DNA from: Variovorax sp. S12S4
Lineage (GTDB): Bacteria > Pseudomonadota > Gammaproteobacteria > Burkholderiales > Burkholderiaceae_C
DNA length: 64,000 nt
Direction: 5' to 3'
NCBI RefSeq assembly: GCF_023195515.1
Contig: NZ_JALPKR020000002.1
Span: 4,627,001-4,691,000, forward strand
How positions within the stretch are numbered: position 1 is the first letter of the stretch; the number at the start of each line of letters is the position of its first letter. The position numbers were made by a program, and so were the translations under genes. Under the pieces are notes generated by a model that saw only the letters and a program-made list of their open reading frames with translations, was not told where the DNA came from and ran no database searches. This document shows positions 17,022 through 25,915 of this stretch, piece after piece.

Positions 17022-17579
17022 ATGAGCCAGACCCGAATTGCCGTGATCGTCGGCAGCCTTCGCAAGGATTCGTACAACCAAAAGTTGGCCCTTGCGCTGG
17101 CGCACCTTGCACCGTCGGACTTCACCTTCGAGCATCTGCGCATCGACGATCTGCCCCTGTACAACCAGGACGACGACGGCAACCCGGCGGCTTCGGTGAA
17201 GCGGCTGAAAACCGAGATTGCGGCAGCGCAAGGCTTGTTGTTCGTAACGCCCGAATACAACCGCTCGTTCCCCGGCGTACTGAAGAACGCGATCGACCAT
17301 GCGTCGCGGCCGTATGGGCAGAGTGCCTGGGGCGGCAAGCCTGCCGCCGTGGTGGGCATCTCCGTGGGCGCGACCGGCACCGCGCTGGCGCAGCAGCATT
17401 TGCGCAATGTGCTGGCTTACCTCGACGTTCCGACGATGGGCTCGCCGGAGATATTCCTGCAGTTCAAGGACGGCCTGTTCGACGACAAGGGCCACATCGG
17501 CAACGAGGGAACGAAGAAGTTCCTGCAGGGGTGGATGGACAAGTACGTCGCCTGGATCAAGACCCACTCGGCCGTCTGA
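17022..17579 (+). CDS. NADPH-dependent FMN reductase / quinone reductase
   Basis: This 185-residue flavodoxin-fold protein has IAVIVGSLRKDSYNQKLALA at the start (FMN phosphate loop), LPLYNQDDDGNPAASV, LLFVTPEYNRSFPGVLKNAID and the YGQSAWGGKPAAVVGISVG loop. It resembles ChrR/ArsH-type reductases that reduce quinones, chromate or azo compounds with NAD(P)H. The start ATG at 17022 has AAGGAG nine bases upstream. It stands alone between divergent panE and a shared bidirectional terminator at 17609-17640. Confidence 0.85.
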   Translation: MSQTRIAVIVGSLRKDSYNQKLALALAHLAPSDFTFEHLRIDDLPLYNQDDDGNPAASVKRLKTEIAAAQGLLFVTPEYNRSFPGVLKNAIDHASRPYGQSAWGGKPAAVVGISVGATGTALAQQHLRNVLAYLDVPTMGSPEIFLQFKDGLFDDKGHIGNEGTKKFLQGWMDKYVAWIKTHSAV

Positions 17580-17608
17580 TGCACCGATCAGTCATCGGGC
17601 ACGCATGA

Positions 17609-17640
17609 AAAAAGCCGCTCCTGGGAGCGGCTTTTGTTTT
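17609..17640. terminator. Bidirectional rho-independent terminator
   Basis: GCCGCTC (17614-17620) and GAGCGGC (17625-17631) form a stem with loop CTGG. The stem is flanked by a run of A on the left and TTTTGTTTTT on the right, so it works for both the FMN reductase gene and the convergent azoreductase gene. Confidence 0.9.
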
Positions 17641-17654
17641 TACGCGAGCGAGGC

Positions 17655-18302
17655 TCAGGCGGCTTGTGCCACGTCCTTCTGGTTCGCGGCTTCGGCCGTT
17701 GCCGTGAGGATGTCGGCGCGCGCAGAAGCCAGCGCGGCGGCCTTGGGTGCGTCACCCATGGCCAGGCCTTCGGCTCGCACGAAGCGCACGTCGGTGACGC
17801 CGAAGAAGCCGAAGATCGCCGTCAGGTAGCTCTCTTGATGCTCCAGTGCCCGGCCGCCTTCGGTGGTCGAGTAGACGCCGCCGCGGCTGGACGCCACGAT
17901 CACGGTCTTGCCGCCGGCCAGGCCCACGGGGCCCTTGTCGGTGTACTTGAAGGTGCGGCCGATCTGGGCGAGGCGGTCGATCCAGGCCTTGAGCTGGGTC
18001 GGGATCGAGAAGTTGTAAAGCGGCGCGCCGACCACGATGACGTCGGAGGCGAGGAACTGGCTCACGAGCTTTTCGGAGAGCTCGTTCTCGCGCTGCTGGG
18101 CTTCGGTTGGCTGGGCCTGCACGCCCGTCTTGATGCCCAGCGCATCGGCGCTGAAATGCGACGGGGTGTTCACGGCGAGGTCGAGATATTCGACCGTGGT
18201 GTCCGGATGCGCGGCTTTCCACGCGGCCACGATCTCGGCCGTGAGGAGGCGGGAGGTCGAGTTGGTACTCAGGATGCTGGAATCGACGTGGAGCAGTTTC
18301 AT
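17655..18302 (-). CDS. azoR: FMN-dependent NADH-azoreductase
   Basis: AzoR reduces azo dyes and quinones with NADH via FMN. The 215-residue protein has [20 protein letters not shown] at the start (FMN phosphate loop), [22 protein letters not shown] and [13 protein letters not shown], all typical of the family. It is divergent from the LysR regulator at 18434, with 131 bp between them containing a dyad. This arrangement suggests the LysR protein controls azoR, probably in response to a quinone or electrophile. Confidence 0.92.
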   Translation of the reverse strand: MKLLHVDSSILSTNSTSRLLTAEIVAAWKAAHPDTTVEYLDLAVNTPSHFSADALGIKTGVQAQPTEAQQRENELSEKLVSQFLASDVIVVGAPLYNFSIPTQLKAWIDRLAQIGRTFKYTDKGPVGLAGGKTVIVASSRGGVYSTTEGGRALEHQESYLTAIFGFFGVTDVRFVRAEGLAMGDAPKAAALASARADILTATAEAANQKDVAQAA

Positions 18303-18385
18303 GGTGAATCGCTTTCGTGTGATGGTCGACGCTCAAAAGTGGCCGACGATGTGAGAATTCTATTTTTGATGCGAGTCTTCGATAA

Positions 18386-18404
18386 GTAGGTGAAATTTGC
18401 CTAC
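18386..18404. promoter_or_regulatory. Candidate LysR-type operator between azoR and its regulator
   Basis: GTAGG-N9-CCTAC is an inverted repeat whose spacer contains AAATTT. It sits in the AT-rich 131-bp region between divergent azoR and the LysR gene, 30 bp before the LysR start. Placement suits autoregulation plus activation of azoR. The assignment is inference. Confidence 0.45.
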
Positions 18405-18433
18405 ATCGTTCTATTTACAGGACAATCGAGCGC

Positions 18434-19348
18434 ATGCAAGACCTGAACGACATGGTTTTTTTCGCTGAAGTGGCGGAGCGGGGCGGCTTTGCCGCGGCAA
18501 GCCGCGCGCTAGGCATTCCCAAGTCACGGCTGTCGCGCCGCGTGGCCGATCTCGAGGAGCGGCTGGGCGTGCAGCTCATGCAGCGCAGCACGCGGCGGCT
18601 TTCGCTCACGCCGGCGGGCGAGATCTACTTGAGGCATTCGGCGGCCATGCGCGACGCAGCGCAGGCGGCGGCCGAGGCCGTGGCGCAGGTGCAAACGGAG
18701 CCGAGCGGCACGGTGCGGCTGAGCTGCCCCATTTCCATTGCGCACAGCGGGCTGGGCCGGTTGCTGCCGCAGTTCATGGAGCGTTACCCCGGCGTGCGGA
18801 TCGACCTGCGGGTGATGAACAGGCCGGTCGACCTGATCGAGGAGGGCATCGACATCGCCTTGCGCGTGCGGCCGGCCATCGAGGACAGCACCACCCTGGT
18901 GGCCAAGGTGCTGGGAACGAGCCGCGCGGTGCTGGTGATGAGGCCGGACTTGCTGAAGCGCCAGGGGCCGGTGAAAACGCCCGCCGACCTTGTCCGGCTC
19001 CAGACCGCGGCCATGTCGGCCAACGGCGAGGGGCGCAGCGAATGGCGGCTGGAAGGCCCGAATGGCGAGATCTACACGCACGTTCATACACCGCGCTATG
19101 TGGCGGACGACCTCGCGACGCTGCAACTGGCCGTGCTCGAGGGTGCGGGCGCAACCCTGCTGCCCGGCTACATGTGCCGTGACGACGTGGAAGCGGGCCG
19201 GCTGGCGAGAGTGCTGCCCGAGTGGGGGCCTCCGGCCGTCATTGCACACATGGTTTTTCCGGCGCGGCGGGCGCTGGTGCCGGCGGTGCGGCGGTTGATC
19301 GACTTCCTGGCCGAGCATCTGCACGGGAGCGAAACCGGCATGTACTAG
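18434..19348 (+). CDS. LysR-family transcriptional regulator
   Basis: This 304-residue protein has the N-terminal winged helix-turn-helix MVFFAEVAERGGFAAASRAL, GIPKSRLSRRVADLEERLGV and LMQRSTRRLSLTPAGE, followed by an effector domain from about residue 90 (GTVRLSCPISIAHSGLG). It resembles regulators placed next to azoreductase or quinone reductase genes. The divergent neighbour is azoR, its likely target. It is not CysB-like: CysB has a different N-terminus and is not next to azoR. A weak hairpin, GACCGC-loop-GCGGTC at 19361-19377, follows the gene. Confidence 0.9.
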   Translation: MQDLNDMVFFAEVAERGGFAAASRALGIPKSRLSRRVADLEERLGVQLMQRSTRRLSLTPAGEIYLRHSAAMRDAAQAAAEAVAQVQTEPSGTVRLSCPISIAHSGLGRLLPQFMERYPGVRIDLRVMNRPVDLIEEGIDIALRVRPAIEDSTTLVAKVLGTSRAVLVMRPDLLKRQGPVKTPADLVRLQTAAMSANGEGRSEWRLEGPNGEIYTHVHTPRYVADDLATLQLAVLEGAGATLLPGYMCRDDVEAGRLARVLPEWGPPAVIAHMVFPARRALVPAVRRLIDFLAEHLHGSETGMY

Positions 19349-19377
19349 CGTCCGCCAAATGACCGCGCCAGGCGGTC

Positions 19378-19422
19378 GTTATGCGAAAAACGCCATAACC
19401 AAACAAGTAGATATTCGTTTGG
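19378..19422. promoter_or_regulatory. Two overlapping dyads and a putative promoter before the peroxiredoxin-sbp-cys operon
   Basis: GTTATG-N10-CATAAC (19378-19399) is a perfect dyad, and CCAAAC-N12-GTTTGG (19399-19422) abuts it. A possible -35 TTGGCA at 19419-19424 and -10 CACAAT at 19441-19446 (16-bp spacing) follow, placing transcription start about 25 bp before the ATG at 19477. The dyads just upstream of -35 suit an activator of LysR type such as CysB, or a peroxide sensor. The regulator is inferred. Confidence 0.42.
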
Positions 19423-19476
19423 CATTGAAGCAGGCGTTCGCACAATCCCAGGTCCCATCCCATCCAAGGAGCGACC

Positions 19477-20118
19477 ATGGCGACCCTGCGACTCGGCGAC
19501 ACAGCCCCCAATTTCACCCAGGACTCCAGCGAAGGCCCCCTCGACTTCTATCAGTGGGCCGGCGATTCGTGGGTCGTGTTCTTCTCGCACCCGGCCGATT
19601 TCACGCCCGTTTGCACCACCGAACTCGGCAAGACCGCGGCGCTGTCGGGCGAATTTGCCAAGCGCGGCGTCAAGCCGATCGCGCTGAGCGTCGACCCGGC
19701 CACCAAGCACAAGGAATGGATCGGCGACATCAACGAGACGCAGAACACCACGGTGAACTTCCCGATCGTGGCCGACCACGACCGCAAGGTGGCCGATCTG
19801 TACGACCTGATTCACCCGAACGCCTCGGCCACTGCCACGGTGCGCAGCGTGTTCATCATCGATCCGAAGAAGGTGATTCGCGCGACCATCACTTACCCGG
19901 CATCGACCGGCCGCAATTTCGACGAAATCTTGCGCGTGATCGACTCGCTGCAGCTCACCGACAGCCACAAGGTGGCGACGCCTGTGAACTGGAAGGACGG
20001 CGACGACGTGGTCATCATCCCGAGCATCCAGGACCCGGCTGAACTGGCAGAGCGCTTTCCCAAGGGCTTCAAGGCCGTGAAGCCTTACCTGCGCATCACG
20101 CCGCAGCCCAACAAGTAA
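19477..20118 (+). CDS. 1-Cys peroxiredoxin (Prx6 type)
   Basis: This 213-residue peroxidase reduces hydrogen peroxide and alkyl hydroperoxides. It has the peroxidatic Cys46 in HPADFTPVCTTEL and the long C-terminal domain of the Prx6 class (TPVNWKDGDDVVIIPS, KGFKAVKPYLR). No resolving Cys is seen. ATG at 19477 has AAGGAG upstream. The gene is followed by the hydrolase at 20139 after 20 bp and then by sbp-cysTWA, so it may be expressed with sulfate uptake. Confidence 0.93.
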   Translation: MATLRLGDTAPNFTQDSSEGPLDFYQWAGDSWVVFFSHPADFTPVCTTELGKTAALSGEFAKRGVKPIALSVDPATKHKEWIGDINETQNTTVNFPIVADHDRKVADLYDLIHPNASATATVRSVFIIDPKKVIRATITYPASTGRNFDEILRVIDSLQLTDSHKVATPVNWKDGDDVVIIPSIQDPAELAERFPKGFKAVKPYLRITPQPNK

Positions 20119-20138
20119 GCGGGCAGGGCAGCGGCGCC

Positions 20139-20714
20139 ATGCAGACTTCCGTGATCATCGTGCCCGGCTGGCGCGACTCCGGGCCCGGCCATTGGCAGAG
20201 CCTGTGGCAGGAGCGCATTCCGGGCGCGGCACGGGTGGTGCAGGACGACTGGGCTTCGCCCAAGCGCGAGGCCTGGGTGTCTACGCTGGCCAGGCTGGTG
20301 CTCGAAAGCCCCGGCCCGGTGGTGATTGCCGCTCACAGCCTGGGCTGCATTGCGACGGCGCACCTGCCGGCCGAAGCGGCCGCGCGGGTCCAGGGGGCGC
20401 TCCTGGTGGCGCCGGCAGACCCCGAGCGCCGGGCCGTGCTGTCGGACTTTGCGCCGGTGCCCTATGCGGCCCTGCCGTACCGCAGCATCGTGGTGGCAAG
20501 CAGCAACGACCCGTATTGCCCGATCCGCCTGGCCGGCGCATATTCCCGCGCCTGGGGCAGTGAGTTTGTCCGCATGCAGAATGCGGGACATATCAACATC
20601 GATTCGGGGCATGGAGACTGGCCGCTCGGCCTGGCCTTGCTCCAGTCGTTGACCGACGAGCCCGCCGTCTGGCCGGCGGGCCGTGAATTTTCAGAAACCT
20701 TGGCAACCACATGA
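20139..20714 (+). CDS. RBBP9/YdeN-family serine hydrolase
   Basis: This 191-residue alpha/beta hydrolase starts VIIVPGWRDSGPGHWQSLWQ, the hallmark of the RBBP9/YdeN family. The nucleophile is Ser67 in AAHSLGC; the likely acid is Asp in SSNDPYCP and the base His in NAGHIN. Physiological substrates of the bacterial members are mostly unknown. The gene lies 20 bp after the peroxiredoxin gene, and its TGA overlaps the ATG of the following sbp (ATGA), so translation is coupled. Confidence 0.88.
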   Translation: MQTSVIIVPGWRDSGPGHWQSLWQERIPGAARVVQDDWASPKREAWVSTLARLVLESPGPVVIAAHSLGCIATAHLPAEAAARVQGALLVAPADPERRAVLSDFAPVPYAALPYRSIVVASSNDPYCPIRLAGAYSRAWGSEFVRMQNAGHINIDSGHGDWPLGLALLQSLTDEPAVWPAGREFSETLATT

Positions 20715-21727
20715 CTTCCAGACTCAAGACCTTCGCCGCCGTGCTCGCGTTGGCGTCCTCCGCATTCGCAGGCAGCAGCGCCTTTGCCCAGGGCACGACG
20801 CTGCTGAACGCCTCGTACGACGTGGCGCGCGAGTTCTACAAGGACTACAACGCGGCGTTCGTGGCCCACTACAAGAAGGCCACGGGCAAGGACGTGAAGA
20901 TCGACCAGTCGCATGGCGGCTCCAGCGCGCAGGCGCGCGCTGTGGCCGACGGCCTCGATGCCGATGTGGTGACAATGAACACATCCACCGACATCGACTT
21001 TCTGGCCAATACCGGCGTGGTCGCGAAGGACTGGAACAAGCAGTTCCCCGAAAACGCATCGCCGACCACGTCGACCATGCTGTTCCTGGTGCGCAACGGC
21101 AACCCCAAGGGCATCAAGGACTGGGAAGACCTGGTCAAGCCGGGCGTGCAGGTGGTCATCGTCAACCCCAAGACCGGCGGCAACGGGCGCTATGCCTACC
21201 TTGCGGCCTGGGGCTACGTGAAGAAAAAGGGCGGCACCGACGCCCAGGCGGCCGAGTTCGTCGGCAAGCTGTTCAAGAACGTGCCGGTGCTGGCACGCGG
21301 CGGCCGCGACGCGACCACCGCCTTCCTGCAGCGCAACATCGGCGACGCGCTGATCACCTTTGAATCCGAAGTGGTGTCGATCGATCGCGAGTTCGGTACG
21401 GGCAAGGTCGATTCGGTCTACCCGTCGATCAGCATCGTGGCCGAGAACCCGGTGGCACTGGTCGAGCGCACGACCAAGAAAAAGAGCACCGGCGAACTCG
21501 CCAAGGCCTACCTCGATTGGCTCTATTCCGAAGAAGCGCAGGAAATTGCAGCCAAGCATGCGCTGCGCCCGCGTTCGCCGGCTGTGCTCAAGAAGCACGC
21601 CGCCACGTTCAAGCCGCTGCAGCTCTTCACCGTGCAGGAACTGTTCGGCAGCCTCGGCGATGCACAGAAGGTGCACTTCAACGACGGCGGCCAGTTCGAC
21701 AAGCTCTACACGCCCGGCGCAAAGTAA
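20711..21727 (+). CDS. sbp: Sulfate ABC transporter substrate-binding protein (second copy)
   Basis: This 338-residue periplasmic sulfate-binding protein has an ordinary Sec-type signal peptide ending near SSAFAQG. The mature part has LLNASYDVAREFYKDYN, QSHGGSSAQARAVADGLDAD and NPKTGGNGRYAYLAAWGY, all typical of Sbp. It is directly followed by cysT, whose ATG touches its TAA, so this is the partner of the CysTWA complex. It is clearly related to the copy at 4202, but the two differ in signal type and in many pocket-flanking residues. Confidence 0.95.
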   Translation: MTSRLKTFAAVLALASSAFAGSSAFAQGTTLLNASYDVAREFYKDYNAAFVAHYKKATGKDVKIDQSHGGSSAQARAVADGLDADVVTMNTSTDIDFLANTGVVAKDWNKQFPENASPTTSTMLFLVRNGNPKGIKDWEDLVKPGVQVVIVNPKTGGNGRYAYLAAWGYVKKKGGTDAQAAEFVGKLFKNVPVLARGGRDATTAFLQRNIGDALITFESEVVSIDREFGTGKVDSVYPSISIVAENPVALVERTTKKKSTGELAKAYLDWLYSEEAQEIAAKHALRPRSPAVLKKHAATFKPLQLFTVQELFGSLGDAQKVHFNDGGQFDKLYTPGAK

Positions 21728-22615
21728 ATGAGCGGCGCTGTTTCTTCGGCGCTCCCGTCCGCGGGAGCGCCGCTTTCGCATGTGAACCGGGCAGGGGGCT
21801 CCAGGCGGGTGCTGCCGGGCTTTCACATCACGCTCGGCTTTTCGATCTTTTATCTCTGCCTGATTGTTCTGATCCCGCTGTCGGCGCTGGTCTTCAAGAC
21901 CTTCACGCTGAGCTGGGAGCAGTTCTGGGTGGCCGTGACTGCGCCGCGCGTCATGGCGTCTTACCGGCTCACGTTCGGCGCATCGCTGCTTGCAGCCATG
22001 GTGAATGCGGTGTTCGGCTTGCTGGTGGCCTGGGTGCTGGTGCGCTACAAGTTTCCGGGCAAGCGCATCGTCGATGCGCTGGTCGACCTGCCGTTTGCCT
22101 TGCCTACGGCGGTGGCCGGCATCTCGCTCACGGCGCTGCTTGCGGGCAACGGATGGATCGGGCAATTGCTCGAGCCGCACGGCATCAAGCTGGCGTTCAC
22201 GCCGGCGGGCATTGTCATTGCGCTGATCTTCATCGGGCTGCCATTTGTGGTGCGCACCGTGCAGCCGGTGCTCGAAGATGCCGAGAAAGAGCTTGAAGAA
22301 GCCGCTACGTCGCTCGGCGCGACGCGCCTGCAGACCTTCACCAAGGTGATCTTCCCGTCGATTGCGCCCGCATTGCTTACCGGCTTTGCGATGGCTTTTG
22401 CGCGTGCCATCGGCGAATACGGCTCGGTGATCTTCATCGCCGGCAACATGCCGATGATTTCGGAAATCACGCCGCTCATCATCATCGGCAAGCTGGAGCA
22501 ATACGACTTTGCCGGCGCAACCGCGGTCGCGCTCGTGATGCTGGTGATTTCGTTCATCCTGCTGCTGGTCATCAACGGCCTGCAAGCCTGGCAGCGCCGC
22601 CGCGCAGGAGCTTGA
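21728..22615 (+). CDS. cysT: Sulfate/thiosulfate ABC transporter permease CysT
   Basis: CysT (CysU) is one of two permeases of the sulfate importer. The 295-residue protein has the six-span layout of the family. The binding-protein-dependent transport loop is in [20 protein letters not shown], and [19 protein letters not shown] is diagnostic for CysT. The ATG follows the sbp stop with no gap. The N-terminal 35 residues before [16 protein letters not shown] are variable. Confidence 0.96.
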   Translation: MSGAVSSALPSAGAPLSHVNRAGGSRRVLPGFHITLGFSIFYLCLIVLIPLSALVFKTFTLSWEQFWVAVTAPRVMASYRLTFGASLLAAMVNAVFGLLVAWVLVRYKFPGKRIVDALVDLPFALPTAVAGISLTALLAGNGWIGQLLEPHGIKLAFTPAGIVIALIFIGLPFVVRTVQPVLEDAEKELEEAATSLGATRLQTFTKVIFPSIAPALLTGFAMAFARAIGEYGSVIFIAGNMPMISEITPLIIIGKLEQYDFAGATAVALVMLVISFILLLVINGLQAWQRRRAGA

Positions 22616-22616
22616 G

Positions 22617-23519
22617 ATGAGCGCCCCTTCCAAAATCATTCGCCGCGCGCAGGCCGGCACCACCGAGTCGCCCTGGGTGCGCTGGCTGCTGATCGGCCTT
22701 GCGCTCGCGTTCATGTTCCTGTTCCTGGTGCTGCCCCTGGCGGCCGTGGCGACCGAGGCCCTGCGCAAGGGCCTGGGCGCCTATGTCGAAGCGCTGAAGG
22801 AGCCCGACGCCTGGAGCGCGATTCGCCTCACGCTGATCACCGCCGCCATTTCGGTGCCGCTGAACCTGGTGTTCGGCGTTGCCGCGGCGTGGGCCATTGC
22901 CAAGTTCGAATTCCGCGGCAAGGCCTTTCTGACCACGCTGGTCGACCTGCCATTTGCGGTGTCACCAGTGGTGGCGGGCCTGATCTACGTGTTGGTGTTC
23001 GGCGCGCAGGGCTGGCTGGGCCCATGGCTCGCGGAGCACGACATCAAGATCATCTTCGCTGTGCCGGGCATCGTGCTTGCAACGGTGTTCGTGACCTTTC
23101 CGTTCATTGCGCGCGAGCTCGTGCCGCTGATGCAGGCACAGGGCACCGACGAAGAACAAGCCGCCATCGTGCTGGGTGCGACCGGCTGGCAGACCTTCTG
23201 GCGCGTGACCTTGCCCAACATCAAGTGGGGCCTGTTGTACGGCGTGATTCTTTGCAACGCGCGCGCCATGGGCGAGTTCGGCGCGGTGTCGGTGGTGTCC
23301 GGCCACATTCGCGGGCAGACCAACACCATGCCGCTGCATGTGGAAGTGCTCTACAACGAGTACCAGTCGGTGGCGGCGTTTGCCGTGGCCTCGCTGCTGG
23401 CCATCCTGGCGCTCGTCACGCTGGTGATCAAGTCGGTTATCGAGTGGCGCCACGAGCGTGAAATGAAAGCCATTGCCGAGCTGCCGCCGGAACGTCCGCC
23501 CGAGCCCACGGTGGCCTGA
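22617..23519 (+). CDS. cysW: Sulfate/thiosulfate ABC transporter permease CysW
   Basis: CysW is the second permease of the sulfate importer. The 300-residue protein has the family features [39 protein letters not shown], the EAA-type loop near [17 protein letters not shown] and [20 protein letters not shown]. It starts one base after the cysT stop. The last 40 residues are a hydrophilic tail. Confidence 0.96.
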   Translation: MSAPSKIIRRAQAGTTESPWVRWLLIGLALAFMFLFLVLPLAAVATEALRKGLGAYVEALKEPDAWSAIRLTLITAAISVPLNLVFGVAAAWAIAKFEFRGKAFLTTLVDLPFAVSPVVAGLIYVLVFGAQGWLGPWLAEHDIKIIFAVPGIVLATVFVTFPFIARELVPLMQAQGTDEEQAAIVLGATGWQTFWRVTLPNIKWGLLYGVILCNARAMGEFGAVSVVSGHIRGQTNTMPLHVEVLYNEYQSVAAFAVASLLAILALVTLVIKSVIEWRHEREMKAIAELPPERPPEPTVA

Positions 23520-23537
23520 GAGAGAAAGAACAAGATC

Positions 23538-24635
23538 ATGAGCATCGAAATCCGCAACATCAGCAAGCAGTTCGGCGACTTCCGCGCCCTGAACAACGTC
23601 AACCTCGACGTCGAATCGGGTGAACTCGTCGCACTGCTCGGCCCGTCGGGCTGCGGCAAGACCACGCTGCTGCGCATCATCGCGGGGCTGGAAACGGCCG
23701 ACACCGGCAGCATTCTGTTTTCGGGCGAAGACACCACCGACGTGCATGTGCGCGAGCGGCAGGTGGGCTTCGTGTTTCAGCACTACGCGCTGTTCCGCCA
23801 CATGACGGTGTTCGAGAACGTGGCCTTCGGACTGCGCGTGAAGCCGCGCAAGGAGCGCCCGAGCGACGCGCAGATCAAGCAGAAGGTGACCGACCTGCTC
23901 AAGCTGGTGCAGCTCGACTGGCTGGCCGACCGCTACCCCTCGCAACTCTCGGGCGGCCAGCGGCAGCGCATTGCATTGGCGCGTGCGTTGGCAGTGGAGC
24001 CCAAGGTGCTGCTGCTCGACGAACCCTTCGGCGCGCTCGATGCCAAGGTGCGCAAGGAGCTGCGCCGCTGGCTGCGCCGGCTGCATGATGAGCTGCACGT
24101 CACCTCGATCTTCGTCACGCACGACCAGGAAGAAGCGCTCGAAGTGGCTGACCGCGTGGTAGTCATCAACAAGGGCCGCATCGAGCAGGTCGGTTCGCCG
24201 CAAGAGGTGTGGGACCAGCCCGCAAGCCCCTTCGTCTACGGCTTTTTGGGCGACGTGAACCTGTTCCATGGCCGGGCCGACAACGGCGCGGTGCAGCTGG
24301 ACGGCATGCGCCTCGACTCTCCGGAGCACAGCGGCGCGCGCGACGCCAAGGCCATGGCCTACGTGCGCCCGCATGACCTCACCGTGGAGCGCTACACCGC
24401 CGGCGCCACCGGCATCGTGGCCACCTTGTCGCGCGCCATCGTGGTCGGCCCGATCGCGCGGCTGGAACTTGAGCCCACAGAAACGAATCCAGATAATCCG
24501 GGCTCCGGAACCATCATCGAAGCGCAAATCCCTGCGCAACAGTTCCGTGAACTGGGCTTGAACGAGGGCGACACAGTGGTCGCCACGCCGCGCAAGGCCC
24601 GGGTGTTCGTAGAAGAAGATTGGGTTTCCCCTTGA
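23538..24635 (+). CDS. cysA: Sulfate/thiosulfate ABC transporter ATPase CysA
   Basis: CysA is the ATP-binding subunit of the sulfate importer. The 365-residue protein starts [20 protein letters not shown]. It has Walker [13 protein letters not shown], the signature [15 protein letters not shown], Walker [14 protein letters not shown] and the switch His in [17 protein letters not shown]-terminal TOBE-like regulatory domain (about 240-365) follows, with [22 protein letters not shown] lies 10-18 bp upstream of ATG at 23538. It overlaps the dsbB start region. Confidence 0.96.
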   Translation: MSIEIRNISKQFGDFRALNNVNLDVESGELVALLGPSGCGKTTLLRIIAGLETADTGSILFSGEDTTDVHVRERQVGFVFQHYALFRHMTVFENVAFGLRVKPRKERPSDAQIKQKVTDLLKLVQLDWLADRYPSQLSGGQRQRIALARALAVEPKVLLLDEPFGALDAKVRKELRRWLRRLHDELHVTSIFVTHDQEEALEVADRVVVINKGRIEQVGSPQEVWDQPASPFVYGFLGDVNLFHGRADNGAVQLDGMRLDSPEHSGARDAKAMAYVRPHDLTVERYTAGATGIVATLSRAIVVGPIARLELEPTETNPDNPGSGTIIEAQIPAQQFRELGLNEGDTVVATPRKARVFVEEDWVSP

Positions 24636-25138
24636 TCGATTGGTACTTCGGCGCGCCGCGCCGCGCGTATGGGCTGATCTGCCTGGCCTGCGTTCTCATG
24701 CTGGCCTTCGGGCTCTATCTGCAGCACGTGGTCGGGCTCGAGCCTTGTCCCATGTGCATCGTGCAGCGGTATGCCTTGGTGTTGGTGGCGCTCTTCACCG
24801 GGCTGGCCGCCGTGTTCCGCAGCCGCGGCCTTCAGGTGACGGGCGGGGTGCTGGCACTGGTGTCGGCCATCGGCGGCGCCTACACGGCCGCCGCGCAGAG
24901 CTGGCTGCAGTGGTATCCGCCCGAGGTCGTCTCGTGCGGACGCGACCTGTACGGAATGATCGAGACTTTCCCGCTCAAGCGGGCGCTGCCGATGATCTTC
25001 CGTGGCGGTGGCGACTGCTCGAAGATCGACTGGTCGCTGTTCGGCCTGACGCTGGCGAACTGGTCGTTCGTCGCCTTCTTCGTTCTTGCGGTTCTGCTGC
25101 TTGTGCTGATTTTCCGCAAGCGCCCCGTAGCGCGTTGA
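24620..25138 (+). CDS. dsbB: Disulfide bond formation protein DsbB
   Basis: DsbB is the inner-membrane quinone-linked oxidase that recharges DsbA. The four-span protein of about 172 residues has both Cys pairs: EPCPMC (Cys43, Cys46) and the periplasmic pair Cys106 (VVSCGRD) and Cys133 (GGDCSK). It has no ATG. TTG at 24620 has a purine-rich AGAAGAAGA upstream. TTG at 24632, which overlaps the cysA stop as TTGA and gives MIDWYFGAP, is an equally possible start. It is the last gene of the peroxiredoxin-sbp-cysTWA transcript and ends nine bases before the convergent ParA-like gene. Confidence 0.92.
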   Translation: MGFPLIDWYFGAPRRAYGLICLACVLMLAFGLYLQHVVGLEPCPMCIVQRYALVLVALFTGLAAVFRSRGLQVTGGVLALVSAIGGAYTAAAQSWLQWYPPEVVSCGRDLYGMIETFPLKRALPMIFRGGGDCSKIDWSLFGLTLANWSFVAFFVLAVLLLVLIFRKRPVAR

Positions 25139-25147
25139 ACCAGACGC

Positions 25148-25840
25148 TTAAAGCGGCAAGGTGTCGAAGGCCGCGTAGGCGGTGGCAAGCCACGACTTCA
25201 CGCGTTGGCGCTCCAGCAAGCCGAGCGCGTGCGGCCCTTCGCGGTCATTCACCGCCTTCCAGAAGCTGGTGTTCTGCGCATCGATCTTGCGCATGCTGGC
25301 CTCGTGCAGGCGCGGCAGCGTGATGACGCGGGCGCCGTTCGCGGTGGCCTTGGAGAGCGACTGCGACGCGAGCAGCATGCCGAAGTCGCTGCCGCGGCCA
25401 TAGTTCTGCACCACGATGTAGTTGGGCCGGTTGCCGAAGGTGTCGATCAGCGTGCCGAGCAGATCGGTGGAATCTTTGCCGTCGTCCAGCACATGCCAGA
25501 AGTTGACGGCCACGCCCAGTTCGACGAACACGTCGAACAAGTCGGATTCCTTGATCCAGCGCGACAGCGGCGCCAGCGTTTGGGCCGCGAGGTCGACGAT
25601 GACGCTTTGCTGCGGATTGGTTTCGAAACCGTTCACCACGGTGTCGAGCCCCTCGAAGCTGTCGACCACGATGGGCGACGCAAAGCCTTCGTAGAAGCGG
25701 GTGAACGAGCTGTGCGAGCGGTCGGTGTCGAAGCCCGTGAACGGCCGGCTGTGGTCGATGAAGTACTGCGCCAGCACGCGCGCGGTAACCGACTTGCCGA
25801 CACCGCCTTTTTCGCCGCCGATGAAATTGATGGAGCTCAT
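25148..25840 (-). CDS. ParA/MinD-like P-loop ATPase
   Basis: This 230-residue protein has a deviant Walker A motif, GGEKGGVGKS (residues 8-17), with the extra lysine of the ParA/MinD class, followed by TARVLAQYFIDHSRPFTGFD. The switch region is DLAAQTLAPLSRW. It resembles stand-alone ParA-like proteins of plasmids and chromosomes that move or position protein or DNA cargo, including mobilisation-type proteins. No ParB or MinE partner is beside it. It is 75 bp after hipA on the same strand, so it may be transcribed with hipBA, although a separate promoter is possible. Confidence 0.75.
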   Translation of the reverse strand: MSSINFIGGEKGGVGKSVTARVLAQYFIDHSRPFTGFDTDRSHSSFTRFYEGFASPIVVDSFEGLDTVVNGFETNPQQSVIVDLAAQTLAPLSRWIKESDLFDVFVELGVAVNFWHVLDDGKDSTDLLGTLIDTFGNRPNYIVVQNYGRGSDFGMLLASQSLSKATANGARVITLPRLHEASMRKIDAQNTSFWKAVNDREGPHALGLLERQRVKSWLATAYAAFDTLPL

Positions 25841-25915
25841 GAGTTGCTGCTGCCTCGAATGGGTTGAGGAGTGAAGGGCGGAATCATTCTAGGGGCGCGT
25901 TTTCTTTTCCTTTTC

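Noticed and set aside
20462..22768. A 768-codon open frame on the minus strand
   Set aside because: It lies opposite sbp and cysT, which have clear family matches; its translation is low-complexity His/Arg/Gln-rich, typical of antisense reading in GC-rich DNA.
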